Part shown: piece by piece, positions 57,153-64,000 of the stretch
Layout of the letters: each line of letters starts with the position of its first letter
How positions within the stretch are numbered: the first letter of the stretch is position 1
NCBI GenBank assembly: GCA_011037195.1
Contig: JAAEAF010000247.1
Coordinates: 239,294 to 303,293 of the forward strand
Source of the DNA: Triatoma infestans
Lineage: Eukaryota; Arthropoda; Insecta; Hemiptera; Reduviidae
Reading direction: 5' to 3'
DNA length: 64,000 nt
Translations under genes and position numbers: made by a program
Notes under the pieces: model-generated
Databases searched by the model: none
What the model was told of the DNA's origin: nothing
The model's input: the letters and a program-made list of their open reading frames with translations, nothing else

Positions 57153-58248
57153 TTTTTTTCTTCCCCCCAGGATTTTCTCCAAATTGAGGTTTTCCTCGCC
57201 AAACTACTTTCATTGTGCAGTCAAAAATGCCAAATTTTGGAATTAAATTATGTTCTCCATTTCTCTCTATCTAAAGCACCCTTCACCGTCAATCCATATC
57301 CTGCCATATCTTCCTCGACAGCTTTTTTTCCATGCAAGTCTTGGTCGCCCTCTCTTTCTTCTTCTTTCCGGTTCCCACTCCAAAATTTTCTTTGGCAATC
57401 TTTCATCCTGCTTTCTCCTTACATGTCCATACCATCGTAATCTTCCAGCAATGCATTCCAGCTCACAGTCTTCTTAGTGTCCATTATTTTCGGAATATCT
57501 TCGTTTCTGACTCTCTCTCCCATCTAGACTATCTCGCCGCTCGACGCCAGAAATCCATTTCGGTGGACAGTAGCTTCCTTTTTTCTTATGGGCCAAGAGA
57601 CCATGTTTCGCTCCCCTAAAGCCTTATATTCTGTACTATGGTACTATATATAAACTTCTTCGTTCCCTTTAATATATTATTACTCCATAAAACGGAGTTC
57701 AGCATGCTGATGACTTTCCGCCTTCCATTACCCTTTTATTAATTTCTTTTCTTTTTTTTTAAGAACCATTCGATTGCAGAATTGAACCCAGATATTTCAA
57801 GTAATCCACCGTTTTTTTTTCAAACCCGTTGAGAGTAAGAGAGTTTCCATCCGTAGACATATGCTCACTCTTTTTGGGTTTACCTTAAGCCCCCCAATTT
57901 CCCGAGTACTTCAATTAATCTGGTGCACATAAATGCAAAGTCTTCTGTGGGCGATGACCACTTGGTCGTCTGAAAAAAATAGAATGGAGAAATGTTCCTT
58001 TATCTATTTTTAAACCCATCTTGCCGCATTTGCGTGACTAGTGTCGACGGCTTACGTCCAAGAAAATCTTAAAAAGAGTGGGGGGGGGGACATACTGCAT
58101 CCTTGAAGGAGCCCCTTGGAAGTTGGGAATTTCCTTGATAATCGTATTCCCATTTTTACTTGGCACATGTCGTTCCAGTACGTCTCCTTGATTATATTTC
58201 TTATTGGATCGCTGATCGAGGCTATTTTCGACCTCATATTCGAAGAAA
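57153..58248 (-). pseudogene. 5'-truncated LINE with 14-bp duplication
   Basis: Flanked by perfect ATACGACTCTATCT (57139-57152 and 58249-58262) with a short A tail at the low-coordinate end, so a clean LINE insertion. The minus strand encodes, with shifts, RT segments GLLQGCSMSPPPLF (usual GLLQGCxxSPxLF) at 58130-58070 and SDDQVVIAH (the YADD box, as SDD) near 57980. The C-terminal tail LRWYGHVRRKQDERLPKKIL, then RRRKRGRPRLAW, lies near 57430-57320. The endonuclease is missing. The RT and tail suit RTE/R2-like LINEs with Arg-rich C-termini. Confidence 0.85.
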
Positions 58249-58564
58249 ATACGACTCTATCTAATCTATATAATATTAATTAGAATTAAATATGTCAAAA
58301 TTATTAATTATTATTTTTGAAAAAAAATCGATTGACGTGATGTGCGAGTTTGCTGTACAATTTTGTCAGTTTTTAATTTTTTTATTTTTATTTATTTATT
58401 TTCCCCATAAAAACACCATCGGGAATACTTACAATATAATCTTGGTATACTAACAATTCATAAAAGACTTAATCACTTTTGATTCTACTTTTTACCAAGA
58501 AATTTATTTCAGAGAGGTTCTCAAAAAAGTCATTAATTAAGTCTAGATTCATCGATTGAATACA

Positions 58565-58830
58565 ACTAAATATTTTGTTTTCATCGGAACTACGTGTTTT
58601 GAGGTCACGAATATGAAACAAACGTTTTTTGTGAATGATCTATATGTGTGTGAATGATCTGTTTTGTGAATGATCTGTATGTATGTGCTTATTCAGTGAA
58701 CAAAACTTCACAAAAATGAAAAAGCTCAGGACGCTCAAACTTGGCAAATTCTTTATACGTATATTAATTACCATCTGAGTGAATGTTTCGGATAAGATCC
58801 ATCAACCGCTATTGCCCGGAAACGCTACAC
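58565..58830 (+). mobile_element. Old HINE fragment
   Basis: TTTTCATCGGAACTACGTG, TTTGAGGTCACGAATATG, a triplicated GTGAATGATCTGTATGTG-like stretch and AAACTTGGCAAATTC are diverged HINE 5' sequences. Confidence 0.5.
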
Positions 58831-58844
58831 TAAACATATTTTCA

Positions 58845-59035
58845 CCCTCACAATTCACATACGCCATCCACGCACGCATGTATACCTAAATTTGCTTTTT
58901 TTATAATTAAGTTTCTTATATACATGTTTTTTATATAGTTTTATTTAGGTTACCTCCTTGGTAACCACATTTAGGCTACCACAGAAAATGTCTCTGATGC
59001 TTTCCAGTTCTGCGGAACCAGCCACCATAACAAAT
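58845..59035. mobile_element. R5 half-palindrome and R2 scrap
   Basis: 58845-58950 shares TCACAATTCACATACGCCA and TCCACGCACGCATG with the palindrome at 60430. 58975-59035 is the outer end of an R2 unit (ACCACAGAAAATGTCTCTG through ACAAATA). Confidence 0.65.
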
Positions 59036-59570
59036 AATAGGAATTGTTTCTTGGAATGTTAGTGGCGAGTTAAAGACTAAACTCACATCTTTATTATACT
59101 CTAGGAACTCAGTATTTCAACACGAATTCGAAACTTTAAGATAATCGCAATATTTGCCTATTTAGCATTAGGGCAAAGTAGTACACATCAATCACCGTAT
59201 AGTGAACGATAATTAGGTCAACTTCTGTAAAAAAAAAAAATAATAATAATTAATAATTAAATATTAATACACGTATAAAATGTACATGCAAGATGTCATG
59301 TAGTATCAAATCTTAGCATGAATAAAAATGCATGAAACACCGACATACCATATAATCATCAAAAAATAACATTTCTCTTTTATATGTTATTACTTCTTGT
59401 TGTCATTCTCTCTCTCTCTCTCACTTCCTTTTACTTTTATATCACTGGTTTGACCTTTTACATTAATAAATTATCTTTGGCATGTTTTGTAAGAAACTAC
59501 AAATCAAATGGATATACGTTTTACTATTGTAAATATTATTTGTAATACGAATTTGATGTTATTTTTGTTA

Positions 59571-59900
59571 TCTCTTACTACTAGAGAGGGTATGAGGTAA
59601 TACTGCGATCATGTGAATGTTCGAAATTTATTTGCACCAAAAATAAAAGTTACGAAATTTCCAAAATCGCAGTTCCCAAAACTCAGAATGTGATCTCCAA
59701 ACACAAACTTGATATTTCGTTTAGCCACTATTACCGCATCTGATACAAAGGTTTCCGGAAAAAATCTCTCAAGGAAACTGGGATTTTACTGAATTTTTAT
59801 TTATTTATTTTTTTTTTTTTTTAGCTTTTTCGAAATTTTCTCAAAAATGGCGCCAATAGTTTTCTTTAAACTTTAGGTACTATCAACACACATATAATAT
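59571..59900 (+). mobile_element. Old HINE fragment
   Basis: TCTCTTACTACTAGAGAGGG, AAACTTGATATTTCGTTTAG and TTTCTCAAAAATGGCGCCAATAG are recognisable. The copy is broken by the R3 palindrome. A possible continuation with ATAACTCCAAATTTG and CCAGAAGTGGAC lies at 60855-61030. Confidence 0.65.
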
Positions 59901-59924
59901 TTAAATCACCTATATTATATTAGA

Positions 59925-60850
59925 AATATGTGGATGGATCCGCAAGGATGGATAATATCTGGTATTTTATCCGTCGTAGCATGCATATTCCTTTTTAGTT
60001 CCTGACCGGTTTCGGATTTTCATCGATCGTCAGAGCAAATTCACCAATGTTCGTGTAGAGAGATCATTTCAACGCAATGTTTCTGTTAAATTCACACTTG
60101 TTGGTTTTTTTTTCTTCATGGTTAGAATACTTCTGGCTTCACACTGGTTGGAATGCTTCATGTATTCTATTCATTGCTAAGATTTGATAGTACATGACAC
60201 CTTATATGTACATTTTATACGAGTATTAATATTTAATTTTTTTTTTTTTTTTTTTTTTTTTTTACCAATTTTACCTAATTATGGATCACTATACGGTGAT
60301 TGATGTGTTCTAATTTCTCCTAATGCTAAATAAGGAAGCAAAAACCAACAAGTGTGTGTGTAGAAACATTGTGTTGAAGTGAATTCCTTACACGAACTTG
60401 GTGAATTTTTAAACTCTGTTGTTGGAGGGAGATTAAAATAACAATAAAATTAAAATTACAATTAAAATAATTAATACAAATAAACAACCATGCAGTATAT
60501 ATATGAGCAGTTGTTTGATGACACTAAAAATATTTTTTGCATTTCACCCTTCACAATTCACATACGCCATCCACGCACGCATGCACCTAAATATGGGTTT
60601 TTTACATACATGTTTTTTATATAGTTTTCTTTAGGTATACATGCGTGCGTGGATGACGTATGTGAATTGTGAAGGGTGAAATGCAAAAAATTTGTGTCAT
60701 CAAAGAACTGCTCATATATATACTGCATGGTTGTTTATTTGTTTTAATTATTTTAATTGTTATTTTAATTTTTATTATTCTAATCGACGATGGATGAAAA
60801 TCCGAAACCGGTCAGGAACAATAGGAATATGCATGCTAAAATACAATATA
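59925..60850. mobile_element. R3 palindromic repeat with nested R5 palindrome
   Basis: The arms face each other. The left (59925-60110) has GCATGCATATTCC, then the complement of the ribozyme-like block, then CACGAACATTG-type words. The right (60340-60420 and 60780-60850) has their inverses ending TATTGTA. A (T)30 run lies at 60237-60263. The nested palindrome R5 at about 60430-60780 pairs AACCATGCAGTATATATATG and TCACAATTCACATACG with their inverses. Confidence 0.72.
59999..60042 (-). ncRNA. Hammerhead-like motif (R3)
   Basis: The minus strand reads CTGACGA, U, CGAT-GAAA-ATCC (one mismatch in helix II), GAAA, CCGGT, C, AGG. Core intact. The opposite arm at 60784-60822 keeps helix II (GGAT-GAAA-ATCC), GAAA and CCGGTC but has lost the CTGA. 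Confidence 0.55.
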
Positions 60851-61124
60851 TAATAGAAATATTGATATAACTCCAAATTTGAAAAAAAAATCTGTTAACC
60901 AGAAGTGGACTTTTACAAAGTAGGTTTTTCGAATTTTTTTTTCGAATTTTCTTTAAACTTGGAATGTTAACTACAATAGATGCAATTCTATAACTTTTAC
61001 TTAAAAGACATTTCCGAAAAAAAAAACGGATTTTGGTGCGATTCTGGGCATCTGTCAGTTAGGTAAAAATTTAAACTGCCGCTACAAGCTTTAGTTGCGA
61101 CAGAGAGCGCTCTTAGATTAGTTG

Positions 61125-61390
61125 TTACTTTCTCTTACTTGTGTCGTGATCAAGTCAAATTTCGAAGTTAATTTTCACCGGATATACATATTTTGAGGAC
61201 CTAAAAATCGCTGGAAGCTTAAACTTGGTATTCCGCTTTGGCACTAATCCAATACAATCCAATCTAATCTAATGCAATTGATTTAGGATTTCCAGTTGCT
61301 TCATTTAGTTCGAAACCTTCCGAAATGGGAGTAAGACTTTACTGAATATTTTCATAGTTTTTTTTTTGCGATTTTCTCAGATATGGCACT
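61125..61390 (+). mobile_element. Old HINE fragment
   Basis: ACTTTCTCTTACTTGTG, TTAATTTTCACCGGATATAC, AAACTTGGTATTCCG and TGCGATTTTCTCAGATATGG mark a diverged copy. It is interrupted near 61250 by an AATCCAATCTAATCTAATG stretch. Confidence 0.65.
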
Positions 61391-61479
61391 ATAATGGGTA
61401 TGATGAAGGAGAGAAAATGGTTTGGTTTGGATTAATAAACTAGATATGGCTCAACACTATATAATGTACAAAGTGGCAC

Positions 61480-61680
61480 TGACTGCCTGGACTTTAAATG
61501 GTAGAATGGTAAAGGGTGAGGTAAATGACACGTTGTTACTGGCGAGTGAACTCTGTTGTAAATCTATCTCCCGTTGCTGTATTTATGTAGTTTCTCCCAC
61601 TCTAGTCCGAGAGAGAATGGTCCTGTCATTTTTGTCTCTCTTTCTCAGATATGGATCCTCTTTTTGGATCCTATTATAAA
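61480..61680 (+). repeat. Repeat R4
   Basis: CACTGACTGCCTGGAC, ATGACACGTTGTTACTG, TCTATCTCCCGTTGC and CACTCTAGTCCGAGAG match the giant palindrome arms at 43285-43490. Confidence 0.75.
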
Positions 61681-61824
61681 TTCTTTATGGTAAAAGTGTC
61701 ATGAAGTTTGATTTTGTTCTTTTTTACTGTTGCAAGTAGCTGTAAGTGTTTGTAGGCGGTTGCTGTGGTGTTGATGGGTCTAATGTGGATGTTGGGTTTA
61801 TGAACTTTAGGGAACTTTAGGTCT

Positions 61825-62387
61825 AAAGTGGTTTTTAGCAAATGGTCTGTGTGTGTATGTGATAGTATGTGAACAGCATAGCTCAAAAACGAAAAACCAT
61901 AGAAAGTTGAAACTTGAGATACGTTTAGGTATCACTATGGGATCTGACGGTGCGTTATCTGTCAAAATTCCTCAACCGGAAGTATCACTTTACTAGTTAT
62001 TTTTTTTTTACGTTTTGCGATTTTCTCAAAAATGGCTCCGACGATTTTCTTTTAAACTGGTAATCAACTACACATACAAAGAGCTACAACTTTTATTTAA
62101 ACATTTCGCCAGGAAAATTCATTTAAGGCCACTTCTGTGGAGGAGTGGGGTTAGTTTTCCTCTAAAGTTATATAGTTATTATAATTCTATATCCAAACAA
62201 AATTAATTAGAAATAAATAGATGGTCAAAATTCCGAGTTTCAAGGAAAATTAGTAAACCGGAAGTGCCCTTTTACTAGACAGTTCTTTGACGAATTTCAT
62301 TAAATTTGGTACACAAACTATAAAATTTGTCAATTATAATTTTGAGAACAGGAGTAAGAGAAAGTTGTGTGAGTGTTTCACACCAGA
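61825..62387 (+). mobile_element. HINE with one module deleted, 5' truncated
   Basis: Starts AAGTGGTTTTTAGC and ends with the intact GGAGTAAGAGAAAGT, hairpin and CCAGA. The two modules are fused into one near 62165-62200, an event separate from that at 48617. Confidence 0.85.
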
Positions 62388-62676
62388 TTTTTTTTAATTT
62401 CTTTTGTTCCTTGCTCGATTTGTTTTGTTTTATATTATTTCTTTGTTCAATGCTTTATTATTTTGGATTTTTTCCTTCTTTCTTTACTTTTGTTAATTTT
62501 TTAAGATTATACTAAGAATCTTGTTAGTTTCTACCATTGGTACTGTACCATTAAGTAATAAACGAAGTTATCAACTGAAATTAAATATTTTATTATAACA
62601 CATGTAATAATGTATTGGAGCATGTGGAAAATAAATTTTCCCTCATTAGGGTTACTTCTGAGGGACAAAAAAAAAA

Positions 62677-62825
62677 TACACACCCACACACACACACAGA
62701 CCATTTGCTAAAAACCACTTTTTCGGACGCAGGGGACCTCAAAACGGATATTTCCGGTGAAAAGACGTTATCAAAAATTTGATACGATTACAATACTTCC
62801 TCTTACTAGGAGAGTAAGAGAAAGT
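62677..62825 (-). mobile_element. HINE 5' fragment
   Basis: On the + strand, (CA)n, GACCATTTGCTAAAAACCAC and ACTAGGAGAGTAAGAGAAAGT: the last ~150 bases only. Confidence 0.85.
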
Positions 62826-63769
62826 GAAAAAAAAAAAGTGGATAATAACTCTTTCATAGGACGGTTTCTCACAGAATACCTTCTTCAGTCAGTGAAGTGA
62901 CTCGTTAAAAGCTAGCTAAATTTTAACAAATTAATGACGATCATTAGAGTGTTCATTAAGTGTTTGATAAAGCGGGGTCAAACTCTTTGTAATCGTAGCC
63001 GGTGCAGGATAAAGTTCTATCGGGATACTTCCCCTCCCCTTCCCCCCCAAAAAACGTGATCTTCTGCACTCAGTTTAAAGAAACAGATATATAGAACAGA
63101 GTGTATTCCCTCATCTTCCATTATCCAAGCACTTCATCAATGTCCCATAATACACTCTTTACATATATATATATATTTATCCAGTTTAATCTCTTCTCCG
63201 TTAGAAAACAATTATTTATCAGTCAATATATTATCTTAGTTTTTTCCGTATTATAAATAGTTCTACATAGTTTATACCAAAATCATTTTTTTGATTTATA
63301 TAGCTGTCTTTTTATTATTATTATTTTATTTACTGCTCCTCCATGAAGAATTTTGTGCCCCAAAAAATTTGATCTCTTTTTTTTTGTTTGTTTTATTTTT
63401 TCAAAATATTATTTTTCCAGATCATTGCCCACCATCATTTTGTTTTTGTTTACGACAGCCATTCCATTTTGAGGTCAGTGACTCAAGTATCACAGTGTAA
63501 TCCAAGTGATGCCGTAGTAGTTTGTGAACTGATAAATTTCCGATAGAATATGAATCAAGAAGCACAAACCTTATATAAAACACAGTATGAAGGTGTTTCC
63601 ATTAAAACTTGAGTCGTTTTAGTTGTCTGTACCGTGTATTCATTTCTTGTCTTTTCAGTCGTGTGTGACAGAGTTCCAAGTGAGTCTTTTATCGATTATA
63701 ATGGAGTTGATGAGGAGATAAATTAGGATTGATTAATTAGACGAGATATGAAAACACTGTTATAATATA
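62826..63769. other. No gene recognised
   Basis: AT-rich sequence with T runs. No supportable coding region. Confidence 0.5.
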
Positions 63770-64000
63770 GCTGTAAGCTTACGCAAACTGCACTGGACTT
63801 GTAATGATTTTATATATAAAATGGTGGGAGTAGAGTTATGACACGATGCGATGTATATGGTTGAATCTGATAGATAGATATATGTCTAGATCTCTTACTG
63901 GCCCATATACAGGCTCCCCACTCTAGCCTGCTTAAGTGAGGGAGTACCAGAAGAATAAAGAGTGAGAGTAGAGTTATGACACGATGCGATGTATATGGTT
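63770..64000 (-). repeat. Repeat R4 with direct duplication at window edge
   Basis: GAGTTATGACACGATGCGAT + GTATATGGTT occurs at about 63833 and again at 63971-64000, ~137 bases apart. CCACTCTAGCCTGCTTAAG lies between. The repeat runs off the window, so a longer array is possible. Confidence 0.7.

Larger units (their letters stand above)
56565..58345 (+). mobile_element. Old HINE holding a SINE and a LINE
   Basis: The host copy is seen in three parts: 56565-56700 (AGCATAGCTCAAAAAACCG to CCAGTTTATT), 56936-57152 (CAGTTTATTGAATGG, GAAAATGGCTCTAAC, TCTAAAGTGCTATTTTAG) and 58249-58345 (AATATTAATTAGAATTAAATATG). Both breaks have exact duplications. Confidence 0.8.

Noticed and set aside
62868..62912. 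Additional hammerhead motif (minus strand CTGAAGAAGG...GAGAAACCGTC)
   Set aside because: Core-like words are present, but helices I and II do not pair convincingly.
1..64000. CRISPR array, operons, ribosome-binding sites
   Set aside because: Direct repeats here are transposon modules or microsatellites; sequence character is eukaryotic.

Overview
The window is eukaryotic, very AT-rich, and made almost entirely of transposable elements and their debris. I see no confident host gene, no rRNA, no genuine tRNA gene and no CRISPR array. The repeat mix is a mariner with a DD34D catalytic triad, jockey/I/R1-like LINEs with RNase H domains, a Ty3/gypsy-type LTR element, Penelope-like elements, Helitrons and two tRNA-derived SINE families. 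It points to an invertebrate, most likely an arthropod; I cannot name the species from sequence alone.

The backbone is one ~1 kb repeat with about nine full-length and more than fifteen partial copies on both strands. Its ends (ACTTTCTCTTACTCC at one end; its reverse complement followed by a GTGTGA/TCACAC hairpin and CCAGA at the other), its internal (GT)n tract and its insertion into T runs match Helentron-associated elements of the DINE-1/HINE type. I call it HINE. Strand '+' means ACTTTCTCTTACTCC...CCAGA reads on the + strand.

Layout: 0-2 kb, HINE ends and a decayed LINE holding a SINE. 1.9-6.5 kb, a complete gag-only LTR retrotransposon (4-bp target duplication ATCT). 6.6-7.2 kb, a GC-rich inverted-repeat transposon. 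8.7-10.7 kb, a broken mariner abutting a full HINE. 12.5-17.8 kb, SINEs and a HINE cluster. 18-21.7 kb, a ribozyme-bearing repeat, a LINE with RNase H and a solo LTR inside a HINE. 25.2-26.0 kb, a DNA transposon with clustered ACCGGT motifs. 26-34 kb, HINEs, a SINE, LINE and Penelope-like fragments. 35.1-36.3 kb, a canonical Helitron with helicase remnants inside a palindromic repeat. 37.7-39.6 kb, a HINE carrying a LINE and a palindromic ribozyme repeat. 42.06-44.29 kb, a giant near-perfect palindrome. 45.2-46.8 kb, a hAT element inside an old HINE and itself holding a palindromic ribozyme repeat. 47.7-53.9 kb, a transposase fossil, an R1-like LINE, SINEs and HINEs. 54.7-58.3 kb, LINE fossils and a HINE holding both a SINE and a LINE. 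58.5-62.8 kb, old HINEs and palindromes. 63.8-64.0 kb, a direct repeat running off the window.

The most interesting signal is a set of hammerhead-ribozyme-like motifs in at least four repeat families (called R2, R3, R6 and R7 here), mostly arranged head-to-head as palindromes. One family (R6) lies just downstream of a decayed Penelope-like GIY-YIG C-terminus, which links the motifs to Penelope-like retroelements. Exact target duplications at several nests let the insertion order be read directly. Boundaries of diverged copies are good to roughly 10-30 bases.
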